A DNA stretch of 64,000 nt, taken from assembly GCA_963785745.1 (NCBI GenBank), contig CAWAWR010000026.1, positions 100,219 through 164,218 on the forward strand, written 5' to 3'. A program made the position numbers and the translations under genes. Positions 7,727 to 15,554 of this stretch are shown here, one piece after another. Below the pieces are notes generated by a model that saw nothing but the letters and a program-made list of their open reading frames with translations, made no database searches and was not told where the DNA came from. Within the stretch, counting starts at the first letter, position 1. Each line of letters opens with the position of its first letter. The DNA is from VAZQ01 sp963785745 (lineage in GTDB: Bacteria; Pseudomonadota; Alphaproteobacteria; Rhizobiales; Xanthobacteraceae).

Positions 7727-9142
7727 TTATTGCTTTCGTTCGATAACTTTCTGGTCGCCCATATACTTCTGTAACGCCTCAGGCACCGCAATCGATCCAC
7801 GCTCCTGCTGATAGGTTTCCATCACCGCGATCAGCGCGCGGCCGACCGCGACCCCGGAACCGTTGAGCGTATGTACGAAGCGCGGGCTGCCGCCCTTCGG
7901 CCGATAGCGTGCATTCATGCGCCGCGCCTGGAAGTCGCCGCAGACCGAGCAGGAGGAGATCTCCCGGTACATGTTCTGCCCGGGCAACCAGACTTCGATG
8001 TCGTAGGTTTTTTGCGACGCAAAGCCCATGTCGCCGGTGCAGAGCGTGACCACGCGGTAGTGCAGGTCGAGCCGGCGAAGCACCTCCTCGGCACAGGCAA
8101 GCATGCGCTCGTGCTCGTCCTTGCTTTGCTCGGGCGTTGTGACCGAGACCAGCTCGACCTTGGTGAACTGGTGCTGGCGGATCATGCCGCGGGTGTCCTT
8201 GCCGGCGGCGCCTGCCTCCGCCCGGAAGCAGGGCGTGCAGGCGGTGTAGCGAAGCGGCAGCTCGGCTTCGTCGGTGATCGCATCGCGCACAAGATTGGTG
8301 AGCGGGACTTCGGCGGTGGGGATGAGCCAATAGTCTTCCTTGGTGGGCGCGCGCTCCAGCGTCCGCTCGACCAGCGCCTCCAGATCGAGCTTGCCGTCGC
8401 GGAACTCCTGCTTGTCGGGATCGCTCGCATATTTCAGGGCGTCGATCAGCATTTCGGCGCGCGTGATCGTGCGCGTCGCCAGAAACTGATCGTCCGAGAA
8501 CTTCGGCAGTTGCGCCGTCCCATACATCACCTCGTCGCGGACCAGGAGTGGCGGCGAGACCTCGGTGTAGCCGTGGTCGCGCGTGTGCACATCGAGCATG
8601 AACTGCCCGAGCGCGCGCTCCATCTTCGCGAGCCCGCTCTTGAGCACGACGAACCGCGCGCCCGACAATTTCGCCGCGGTCTCGAAATCCATCTGGCCGA
8701 GCGCTTCGCCGAGCTCAAAATGCTGCTTCGGCGTGAAGGCGTAGTTCTTGCGGTTGCCGAAATGATGGTGCTCGACATTGCCGGTCTCGTCGGCGCCGTC
8801 CGGCACTTCGCCGAGCGGCAGGTTGGGAATCCCGGCAAGCGCCTGATCCAGTTCGTCGCCCGCCGCCTTCGCCTGCGCCTCCAGCGCCGGGATGTCGTCC
8901 TTCAGCTTCGCGACCTCGGCCATCAATGCCTGTGCGCGATCTTCCTCGTTGCTTTTCTTGGCGGCGCCGATTTCGCGGGACGCGGCGTTGCGGCGCGCGA
9001 GCGCGGCTTCCGACGCCTGGATCGCCGCGCGGCGGCGCTCGTCGATGCCGACGAGCCGCTTCGCCTCGTCCGACAAGCCGCGCCGCGCCAAGGCGCTGTC
9101 GAAAGCGTCGGGATTGTCGCGAATCCATTTGATGTCGTGCAT
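7727..9142 (-). CDS. serS: Seryl-tRNA synthetase
   Basis: This class II synthetase charges tRNA-Ser. The 471-residue protein has an N-terminal coiled-coil arm (about residues 30-110, rich in Ala, Lys and Glu) and then the catalytic core. Motif 2 is seen in TACTPCFRAEAGAAGKDTRG, and motif 3 in LNGSGVAVGRALIAVMETYQ near the C-terminus. Length is slightly above the bacterial norm of about 425-430, mostly from an extended segment around residues 240-260 (DPDKQEFRDGKLDLEALVER). Upstream is an 86-base gap containing the likely operon promoter or readthrough from tatC. Confidence 0.97.
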   Translation of the reverse strand: MHDIKWIRDNPDAFDSALARRGLSDEAKRLVGIDERRRAAIQASEAALARRNAASREIGAAKKSNEEDRAQALMAEVAKLKDDIPALEAQAKAAGDELDQALAGIPNLPLGEVPDGADETGNVEHHHFGNRKNYAFTPKQHFELGEALGQMDFETAAKLSGARFVVLKSGLAKMERALGQFMLDVHTRDHGYTEVSPPLLVRDEVMYGTAQLPKFSDDQFLATRTITRAEMLIDALKYASDPDKQEFRDGKLDLEALVERTLERAPTKEDYWLIPTAEVPLTNLVRDAITDEAELPLRYTACTPCFRAEAGAAGKDTRGMIRQHQFTKVELVSVTTPEQSKDEHERMLACAEEVLRRLDLHYRVVTLCTGDMGFASQKTYDIEVWLPGQNMYREISSCSVCGDFQARRMNARYRPKGGSPRFVHTLNGSGVAVGRALIAVMETYQQERGSIAVPEALQKYMGDQKVIERKQ

Positions 9143-9228
9143 GGCGGCTCGCTCGGCGGAATCGGCGGGTGTTATAGCAGCGGCGGCGGGCGATTGCTTG
9201 CCCGGTACGGACTATCCGATAGGAGAAA

Positions 9229-9405
9229 TCACTCGCGGCCTTCAAGCCACCGAAAGAGCGCGATCGCCGCCTCGTAGAGCGCCAGAAGCGGTAGCGCGAC
9301 CGCCAGTTGCGACAGCACGTCCGGCGGCGTCAGGATCGCCGCGATCACGAAGGCGCCGACGATGAAATAGCGGCGTTTGCCGACAAGCTCTTCCGCCCTA
9401 CCCAT
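9229..9405 (-). CDS. Partial tandem copy of the tatC 3' end (58 codons)
   Basis: Starting four bases after the tatC stop, an ATG opens a 58-residue frame. It repeats the C-terminal part of TatC: KRRYFIVGAFVIAAILTPPD followed by VLSQLAVALPLLALYEAAIA, against the TatC sequence ending LSQLSLAIPLTILYEASIY. It encodes the last two membrane helices and ends LFRWLEGRE. The 62 bases at 9314-9375 are identical to 9546-9607 inside tatC, whereas the flanking codons have diverged. It may be expressed as a small membrane protein by translational coupling, or be a harmless duplication scar. I cannot tell which from sequence alone. Confidence 0.7.
   Translation of the reverse strand: MGRAEELVGKRRYFIVGAFVIAAILTPPDVLSQLAVALPLLALYEAAIALFRWLEGRE
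9314..9375 (-). repeat. 62-bp exact direct repeat shared with tatC (9546-9607)
   Basis: Positions 9314-9375 and 9546-9607 are identical over 62 bases, at an offset of 232, beginning AGCACGTCCGGCGG and ending ATGAAATAGCGGCG on the plus strand. Outside this block the two copies differ at many positions, including non-synonymous ones. Identity confined to one block suggests gene conversion between the copies or strong local constraint. Confidence 0.9.
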
Positions 9406-9409
9406 GCCG

Positions 9410-10228
9410 TCACTCTGCCGGGTTGGCCTCCGGCTTGGCGTCCGCCGCCGTCGCCTGCGCCTGCGCCTTCTTCTCGACCATGCGCACCGAATAGATCGAG
9501 GCCTCGTAGAGGATCGTCAGCGGGATCGCCAGCGAGAGCTGGCTGAGCACGTCCGGCGGCGTCAGGATCGCCGCGATCACGAAGGCGCCGACGATGAAAT
9601 AGCGGCGCTTTTCACGCAGCCCGTCGGAGGTCACGATTCCGATGCGGCCGAGCAGCGTCAGGATCACCGGCAACTGGAACGCAATGCCGAAGGCGAAGAC
9701 GAGGCCCATCATCAGCGAGAGATATTCGCCGACCTTCGGCAACAGCGCGATCTCGGCCGAGCCCGAGCCCTGCGTCTGCTGCATGCCGAGCGAGAACTTC
9801 ACCAGCATCGGCATGACCAGGAAATACACCACCATCGCGCCAAGGATGAAGAACACCGGCGTCGCGACCAGATACGGCACGAACGCCGAACGCTCGTGGC
9901 GGTAGAGGCCGGGCGCCACGAACATGTAGATCTGCGTCGCCACCACCGGGAACGACAGGAACGCGGCGCCGAACATCGCCACCTTCAATTGAGTGATGAA
10001 ATATTCGAGCAGCGCGGTGTAGATGAATTTCGAATTTTCCGGGCCTGCGACCCAGACGAACGGCCACACCAGCACGTCATAGATCTGCTTGGCCAAGAGG
10101 AAGCAGAGAATGAACATCACCATGAACGCGAGCAGCGCCTTGATCAGCCGCGAGCGCAGCTCGATCAGGTGATCCATCAGCGGAGCTTTGCTGGCCTCGA
10201 TCTCGGATTCGTCGCGCTCGACGCTCAT
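9410..10228 (-). CDS. tatC: Sec-independent protein translocase TatC
   Basis: TatC is the receptor core that recognises twin-arginine signal peptides on folded proteins. The 272-residue protein from the ATG at 10228 has six membrane helices. It carries the N-terminal signature MDHLIELRSRLIKALLAF, the FSLGMQ region with conserved Phe, and the C-terminal TPPDVLSQ with helix 6. A charged, Ala-rich tail (KKAQAQATAADAKPEANP) ends it. The ATG overlaps the TGA of the tatB tail frame (ATGA at 10225-10228), which indicates translational coupling and supports this start. Confidence 0.95.
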   Translation of the reverse strand: MSVERDESEIEASKAPLMDHLIELRSRLIKALLAFMVMFILCFLLAKQIYDVLVWPFVWVAGPENSKFIYTALLEYFITQLKVAMFGAAFLSFPVVATQIYMFVAPGLYRHERSAFVPYLVATPVFFILGAMVVYFLVMPMLVKFSLGMQQTQGSGSAEIALLPKVGEYLSLMMGLVFAFGIAFQLPVILTLLGRIGIVTSDGLREKRRYFIVGAFVIAAILTPPDVLSQLSLAIPLTILYEASIYSVRMVEKKAQAQATAADAKPEANPAE

Positions 10229-10726
10229 GCGGGCGCCCTCCCCGCATCGGGCTTGGCGTCGGCGATCGCAGGCTCGGGCGCGGCGGGCGTTGTCGCGGCC
10301 GTCTGCTCGGCCGGCGGCGGCAGTGCCGTAGGCGGCATCGGCGGACGGCTGCGGCAGCGTTGCGGTCTGCGTGTCGGCCGCTTCGGCCGCCGGATTGGCC
10401 GCGGTCGGATTGGTCGGGCTCGAAGGATCGAGCGATGGTAGGTCGCCGACCGATTTCTCAATGTCGCGGCGCACGTCCTCGATCGGATCGAACTGGGTGT
10501 AGTCCTTGGCCTTGGCGGCCATGTCGTCCATGTCTTTCTTGAGCTGGTCGATCTCGGCTTCGCGCATCGCCTCCTGGAACTGGCCCTGGAACTCGGCGGC
10601 CATGCGCCGGACCTTCCCCATCCAAAGGCCGAGCGTGCGCAGCGCGCCGGGCAGCTCCTTCGGCCCGATCGCGATCAACGCGACGATGCCGATGAGCAAC
10701 AACTCGGACCAGCCGATATCGAACAT
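10225..10726 (-). CDS. tatB: Sec-independent protein translocase TatB, with one apparent +1 base in its tail
   Basis: The N-terminal helix and amphipathic helix are clear: MFDIGWSELLLIGIVALIAI, then GPKELPGALRTLGLWMGKVR. The gene starts after AAGGG at 10726. At about 10315-10350 the coding frame changes. The native frame runs into an Arg-rich stretch (AGRADGRDNARRARACDRRR) and joins tatC in frame. The alternative frame gives a normal Pro/Ala tail (PPTALPPPAEQTAATTPAAP) ending GRAPA at 10225. The span is 502 bases, one more than a multiple of three. A one-base insertion, natural or from sequencing, therefore explains the apparent 438-residue TatB-TatC fusion. Corrected length is about 166 residues. 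The low-complexity tail may tolerate the change. Confidence 0.88.
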
Positions 10727-10805
10727 GGACCCTTCAACTCCAAAGGGGCGCCGTTGACCGACGCCCCTTCATCAGATGCCGTTCCGCCGGGCGTTGTGGC
10801 GGCCG

Positions 10806-11081
10806 TCAGACGACCTTGCGGGGCTCGCTTGGCGAAGCGCCGCTCGCCACCGGCGCGCCCGGCGCCGTGGTCGGCTGCGCAGGCTGATGATCGATCGTGC
10901 GCATCGGATCGGTCTTGGCCGCGTCGGCCTCGGGCTTCTCGTCCTCGGACAATCCCTTCTTGAACGACTTGATGCCCTTGGCGAAGTCGCCCATCAGTTC
11001 GGAAATCTTGCCACGGCCGCCGAACAGCAACAGGCCGACCGCCAGCACGATGATCCAGTGCCAGATGCTCATTGAACCCAT
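10806..11081 (-). CDS. tatA: Sec-independent protein translocase TatA
   Basis: The 91-residue protein has the TatA signature: a short N-terminal membrane helix (IWHWIIVLAVGLLLFGG) and then the amphipathic helix with GRGKISELMGDFAKGIKSFK and a charged tail. AAGGA lies seven bases before the ATG at 11081. It is 80 bases upstream of tatB on the same strand, so tatABC is a single unit placed after scpB. Confidence 0.95.
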   Translation of the reverse strand: MGSMSIWHWIIVLAVGLLLFGGRGKISELMGDFAKGIKSFKKGLSEDEKPEADAAKTDPMRTIDHQPAQPTTAPGAPVASGASPSEPRKVV

Positions 11082-11282
11082 GTGCTATTCCTTTGCTGTC
11101 CCCCGCATCGACGGGACGCGTACGCCCGTCGCGTTCTCGCTCTCGCGAGAAACTAGGCTTCGGGAGGGACAAAAACAAGGACTTCACGGTCCCGCGCGGG
11201 CCCTGAATCGACCGCAGAACTCGCTCACAACTCGTTGAAATCGCGAAGTTCCCGTGGCCGAATGCCGCGTTAACCGCGCGCC

Positions 11283-11990
11283 TCAATCGCTCGGCGAGCG
11301 CTCCGATGACGGCGCCAGCCCAAGATCGAGATCGCCCGGCTCCAGCGGGTCTTCGTCGTCGCGCAATGCGGCGTCGTCCGACGGCAGCGGCACCGAAAAG
11401 CCGGCCGGCAGCCGGCCGTCGAACATGCCGGAACCCTTGAGCTCTTCGAGGCCCGGCAGGTCGCCGACCGCATCGAGCCCGAAATGCGACAGGAAGTCCG
11501 CGGTCGTGCCGTAGGTCACCGGGCGGCCAGGCGACTTGCGACGTCCGCGCGGACGGATCCAGCCAGTTTCCAGCAGCACGTCCACGGAACCGGCCGAGGT
11601 CGACACGCCGCGCAGCTCTTCGATCTCGCTGCGCGTCACCGGCTGGTGATAGGCGATGATCGCAAGCGTCTCGATCGCGGCGCGCGAAAGCTTGCGCTTC
11701 TCGGTCAACTCCTTGCTCAGCAGCCATGACAGATCGGTGGCGGTGCGGAAGGTCCACTTGCCGTCGATGCGCACCAGATTGACGCCGCGGTTGGCATAGT
11801 CCTCGCGCAGCCGCTCGAGGGCGCCCGCCAGGTTGGTTCCTTCCGGCAGCCGTGCTGCCAGATCCTTCTCGCTGATCGGCTCCGAGGAAGCGAACAGCAT
11901 CGCTTCAAGGAGGCGAAGTTCTTCCGGCCGCACCTCGGCGGCTTCTTCTGGCTCGTTACGCGGCATGATTTTTCTCTTGGCCAGGCTCAT
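11283..11990 (-). CDS. scpB: Segregation and condensation protein B
   Basis: ScpB partners with ScpA and SMC in chromosome condensation. The 235-residue product has tandem winged-helix domains. Visible signatures are LRLLEAMLFASSEPISEKDL near the start and AIETLAIIAYHQPVTRSEIE in the second domain, followed by ELRGVSTSAGSVDVLLETGW. The Asp/Glu/Pro tail is of variable type. The start at 11990 has GAGGAGG eight bases ahead. It is 17 bases from scpA. Confidence 0.96.
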   Translation of the reverse strand: MSLAKRKIMPRNEPEEAAEVRPEELRLLEAMLFASSEPISEKDLAARLPEGTNLAGALERLREDYANRGVNLVRIDGKWTFRTATDLSWLLSKELTEKRKLSRAAIETLAIIAYHQPVTRSEIEELRGVSTSAGSVDVLLETGWIRPRGRRKSPGRPVTYGTTADFLSHFGLDAVGDLPGLEELKGSGMFDGRLPAGFSVPLPSDDAALRDDEDPLEPGDLDLGLAPSSERSPSD

Positions 11991-12007
11991 CGCTGAAGGC
12001 CTCCTCG

Positions 12008-12853
12008 TTACCCCGTGGTTCCCGTCGGCGCTGCTCCGCCCGCCTCGGGTGCAGCACCGTTGCCGTTCTGCGGCATCTCGCGCTTGCGCATGAAGAGTGG
12101 CGCGAACGCCTCCTGCTGATGGATCTCGGCCAGGCCCTCGCGCACCAGTTCAAGCGCGGATGCGAAGCTCGATGCCAGCACCGTTGCGCGCTGCGACGGC
12201 TCGACGATGTAGGAGATCAGATATTCGTCGATGCGTGTCCAGTCACTGGCGGTGCCGACCAGCCGTTCGAGCGCCTGGCGTGCCTCGGCGAGCGACCAGA
12301 CCGTCCGCTTCGCCATGCGCACATGCGAGAGCGCCAATTTCTGGCGCTGATTGGCATAGGCGGTGAGCAGGTCATAGAGTGTCGCCGTCCATTGCGGATG
12401 CTTGATATGGGCGATCCGCTCGGGCTGGCCGCGCGCGAACACGTCGCGGTCGAGCTGCGGACGCTCGAACAGCTTCTGCGCGGCATCGCGGATCGCTTCC
12501 AGCCGCTTGAGGCGCATGGCGAGCGCGTTCGCCATCTCCTCCGCGGTCATGCCTTCCGGCGTCGCCGCCTCCGGCAGCAGCAGCCGCGATTTGAGGTAGG
12601 CGAGCCATGCGGCCATCACGAGATAGTCGGCGGCAAGCTCCAGGCGCAGCCGCCGCGCTTCCTCGATGAAGGCAAGATATTGGTCCGCGAGCGCGAGGAT
12701 CGAGATCTTCGCGAGATCGACCTTCTGCTGGCGCGCCAGCATCAACAGGAGATCGAGCGGGCCCTCGAACCCTTCAACGTCGACCACCAGCGCGGGCTCG
12801 TCGGCGGCGCGCTCTGAAAATTCGGCTTCGAATGCGGTCTCTTCGGGCGTCAC
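12008..12853 (-). CDS. scpA: Segregation and condensation protein A
   Basis: The kleisin subunit of the SMC-ScpAB complex. The 281-residue product carries the N-terminal kleisin signature FEGPLDLLLMLARQQKVDLA at about residues 29-48, then YLVMAAWLAYLKSRLLLP. A C-terminal winged-helix region lies around ATVLASSFASALELVREG. It begins at a GTG (12853) that overlaps the nagZ stop as GTGA, so translation is coupled to nagZ. Confidence 0.95.
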   Translation of the reverse strand: MTPEETAFEAEFSERAADEPALVVDVEGFEGPLDLLLMLARQQKVDLAKISILALADQYLAFIEEARRLRLELAADYLVMAAWLAYLKSRLLLPEAATPEGMTAEEMANALAMRLKRLEAIRDAAQKLFERPQLDRDVFARGQPERIAHIKHPQWTATLYDLLTAYANQRQKLALSHVRMAKRTVWSLAEARQALERLVGTASDWTRIDEYLISYIVEPSQRATVLASSFASALELVREGLAEIHQQEAFAPLFMRKREMPQNGNGAAPEAGGAAPTGTTG

Positions 12854-13950
12854 GACCGCCTCCTCCGTCCAGTGCGTCCGAGCGGCCTTGCCATGCGGCG
12901 CACTTTGCGCGCGGGCCGGCCGCGTTGTGCGAAAATCGGGCGATTGCGCCCGATCAGCGTCGCAAATGTCTTGCGGCCCTCGACGCGATCGAATTCTTCC
13001 GGCTCAACGCGCATTGCCAGCGCCGCGGTGGCCCGCTTCGCGGCCTTGCCGGAAAGCTCCGGTGCGTGCCCAGCGACTTCGCGCATCTCGTCGAGCTTGC
13101 CGTTGCAGTGGAGCACGATGTCGCAGCCGGCCGCGAGCGCCGCCCGCGTGCGTTCGGCGGTGGTGCCCGACAGCGCGCCCATGGCGATGTCGTCGCTCAT
13201 CAGCAGCCCCTTGAACCCGATGAATCCGCGAATCACTTCGCGCACCATTGTGGCTGAAGTCGTGGCCGGCGCGAGCGGGTCGATGTCGGAAAATACAACA
13301 TGGGCGGTCATCCCCAGCGGCAGCCGCGACAGCGGCTGGAAGGCGGCGAAATCGCGTGATTCCAGCTCTTCGCGGGGCGCCTTGACCACCGGCAGCCGCT
13401 CATGGCTGTCCGCATTGGCGCGGCCGTGTCCGGGCATGTGCTTGAGCACCGGCAGCACGCCACCGGCCAAGAGTCCCGCCGCCACCGCGCCGCCGATCGC
13501 GGCGACCGCCTCCGGCGTGCGGCCATAGGCGCGGTCTCCGATCACGGCATTGGCGCCGCGCTCCGGAACATCGGCGATCGGGAGGCAATTGACGTCGATT
13601 CCCAGCGGCCGGAGATCGCTGGCGATGAGGCGCGCTCCGAGACCGGCGGCGGCGAGCCCCCGCGCCACGTCGCGGTCGTAGATTCGCCCGTAGGTGGAAC
13701 CGCTCGGATAGTAGGGCCAATACGGATGACCCAGGCGCTGGACACGGCCACCCTCCTGGTCGATCAGCACCGGCGCATGTGTCCCGACCGCCTCGCGGCA
13801 TTGCGCCACAAGCTTGGTGACTTGGGCCGGCGTGCGCACATTGCGGTTGAACAAAATGAAACCCCACGGCGCGGCCTCGCGCAGGAAACTGCGCTCGCTG
13901 GCCGTCAACGTGAAGCCTGAAACGCCGGTGATGAACGCGCGCGCCGTCAT
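12850..13950 (-). CDS. nagZ: Beta-N-acetylhexosaminidase NagZ (glycosyl hydrolase family 3)
   Basis: NagZ removes N-acetylglucosamine from anhydro-muropeptides in cell-wall recycling and acts in the cytoplasm. The 366-residue product has LIDQEGGRVQRL (substrate site) and the catalytic-loop motif KHMPGHGRANADSHERLP, whose His and Asp act in catalysis, at about residues 168-185. The nucleophile motif LLMSDDIAMGAL follows at about 244-255. An Arg-rich tail ends it (RRMARPLGRTGRRRRS). It is the first of the nagZ-scpA-scpB series and lies 78 bases after the SPOR gene. Confidence 0.95.
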   Translation of the reverse strand: MTARAFITGVSGFTLTASERSFLREAAPWGFILFNRNVRTPAQVTKLVAQCREAVGTHAPVLIDQEGGRVQRLGHPYWPYYPSGSTYGRIYDRDVARGLAAAGLGARLIASDLRPLGIDVNCLPIADVPERGANAVIGDRAYGRTPEAVAAIGGAVAAGLLAGGVLPVLKHMPGHGRANADSHERLPVVKAPREELESRDFAAFQPLSRLPLGMTAHVVFSDIDPLAPATTSATMVREVIRGFIGFKGLLMSDDIAMGALSGTTAERTRAALAAGCDIVLHCNGKLDEMREVAGHAPELSGKAAKRATAALAMRVEPEEFDRVEGRKTFATLIGRNRPIFAQRGRPARKVRRMARPLGRTGRRRRS

Positions 13951-14027
13951 CGACGCCGATTAGCCGCCACTCCAGCGGGGGTCAAGCCGCCAGTGTCCCA
14001 ATTCCAAAGTTCTGAACGCGTTAGCGT

Positions 14028-15461
14028 TCAGTTCCGATGGATAATGCACTGTCCGCCGGCTTGCTTGAGGCCGTTACAGAACTGAACGGCTTCATCGCCG
14101 GACTCGAACGGTCCGACCATGGCGCGATAATAAACACCCTTGGCGCCGAGATCGGCACGCCGGATAATCGGCTGATGGGACTTAAGCAGCGAATATTTCG
14201 ATTGCAGGGCGCGATATGACGCCTGCGCGTCCGCTTCGCTGCGCTGTGACGACACCTGCACGATAAAACCGCCGCCATTGCTGGCAGTGCCGGCGTTGCC
14301 GCCGTTGGGAGGCACGGCCGCCACCCTGGGCGCCGGTGCCGCTGTTTCACGCGGCGCGGGCGGCGCCGCCGGGTCGAGCGAAAGTGGCTGGTCGCGTGTC
14401 GGCGCGCGCTGCGCAGGCGGCGGAGGCGATGGCGGGGTGACCGCTGTTCGCGTGTTCGGTGCCGTCTTGGTGTTGGGCGGTGTACGCGACGGCTCCTCAG
14501 CGAATGGCCGCCCGCTGTTATCATTGCCCTCGGGCCGGATCGGGACGGTACGGATCGGCTTCGGCTGGTCGAACGATGCGCTCGGCGGAGACGTGGTGCC
14601 GGTCGTGGTCGGCGCCGACTGCACCGGCGACGGGAACACGACGCGCGGGACCGCCCCGGTGCCGGGCGGCTGCAGCGCGACCGGCTGCTCTTCGCGCGAG
14701 ACCAGGCGCTCGTCGCTGCCCTGCCCGCCGATACGATCCTGCGACCGCGACTTCGGCTCGGCGGGAACAATCTTGTTCGGGGAACTGTCGGCGATGATGA
14801 CCGGCGCCTGCGTCGAACCGGAGCCGGAGCTGTAGGTCCGATATCCATACGCACCGGCGGTGCCAAGCATGGCACAGCCGATCAGAATGACGGCGGTAAC
14901 GAGGCCTGAGCCGCGGCTGCGACGCGGCGGATCGTCATAGCCATCATCGTCGTCGTCATACGCGCCTGTGCCGACGCCGTGATGCTGGTCGGAGGCATAT
15001 CCGCCGCGACGCGGCGCAGCATACATCTGCTCGTCCGCATAGTCCGGCGCCGCGGCATAGGCCGGCTCGCGCCGGTCGTCCGCGTACGGGTCGGCGTAAC
15101 GGTCATCCGATTGCGGCGCCGCCATCCGGTAGGGGTCGTGCCCTGCATGCGGATCGGTGTCGTATTGCGGGCCGGAGTCGAACGCGGGCTCGTCGCGCGT
15201 CTCGTAACTCGGACGCTGGATGTGTTTTCGCCAATCGCCCGGGGACGGGTCGTCGTACCCGTGCTGCTCAACGTGCGACGATCCGCGTTGCGGCTGCCTG
15301 CGCGTGGGTTCGGGGTACGGGTCGGTCTGACCGATCAGGCGTGCAAGCTCGGCCAGGGGATCGCTCCCGCCAAGCGCCGTGTCCTGCGCATCGGCCGGGT
15401 TCGCGCTGCGCCGATAAGGATCGTTCGAGCGATACGATCGCAACGTATTGTCGTCCGCCAT
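14028..15461 (-). CDS. SPOR-domain membrane protein
   Basis: The 477-residue protein from the ATG at 15461 (GGAAG ahead) has a long acidic, Tyr/Asp-rich cytoplasmic N-terminus (about 1-170), one membrane helix (LVTAVILIGCAMLGTAGAYG), a Pro/Thr-rich periplasmic linker, and a C-terminal SPOR domain (GGFIVQVSSQRSEADAQASY through CNGLKQAGGQCIIHRN). SPOR domains bind denuded glycan strands at the division site. In alphaproteobacteria this gene sits between argS and nagZ, as here. Its exact role in division or envelope maintenance is not known. An upstream ATG at 15542 would add 27 residues but has no ribosome site. Confidence 0.9.
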   Translation of the reverse strand: MADDNTLRSYRSNDPYRRSANPADAQDTALGGSDPLAELARLIGQTDPYPEPTRRQPQRGSSHVEQHGYDDPSPGDWRKHIQRPSYETRDEPAFDSGPQYDTDPHAGHDPYRMAAPQSDDRYADPYADDRREPAYAAAPDYADEQMYAAPRRGGYASDQHHGVGTGAYDDDDDGYDDPPRRSRGSGLVTAVILIGCAMLGTAGAYGYRTYSSGSGSTQAPVIIADSSPNKIVPAEPKSRSQDRIGGQGSDERLVSREEQPVALQPPGTGAVPRVVFPSPVQSAPTTTGTTSPPSASFDQPKPIRTVPIRPEGNDNSGRPFAEEPSRTPPNTKTAPNTRTAVTPPSPPPPAQRAPTRDQPLSLDPAAPPAPRETAAPAPRVAAVPPNGGNAGTASNGGGFIVQVSSQRSEADAQASYRALQSKYSLLKSHQPIIRRADLGAKGVYYRAMVGPFESGDEAVQFCNGLKQAGGQCIIHRN

Positions 15462-15554
15462 ACTCTTCCGTTTCCGGTTACTGGCGTCACCCCGATCGGT
15501 CCCTGCACAAGGGACCTCGTCGTCCGCATATTCCGCGCCCAACGTCGAGCGAGA

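Noticed and set aside
9410..10726. A genuine TatB-TatC fusion protein
   Set aside because: The linker is Arg-rich off-frame sequence and a normal TatB tail with an ATGA overlap exists in the other frame, so a one-base insertion is the simpler reading.
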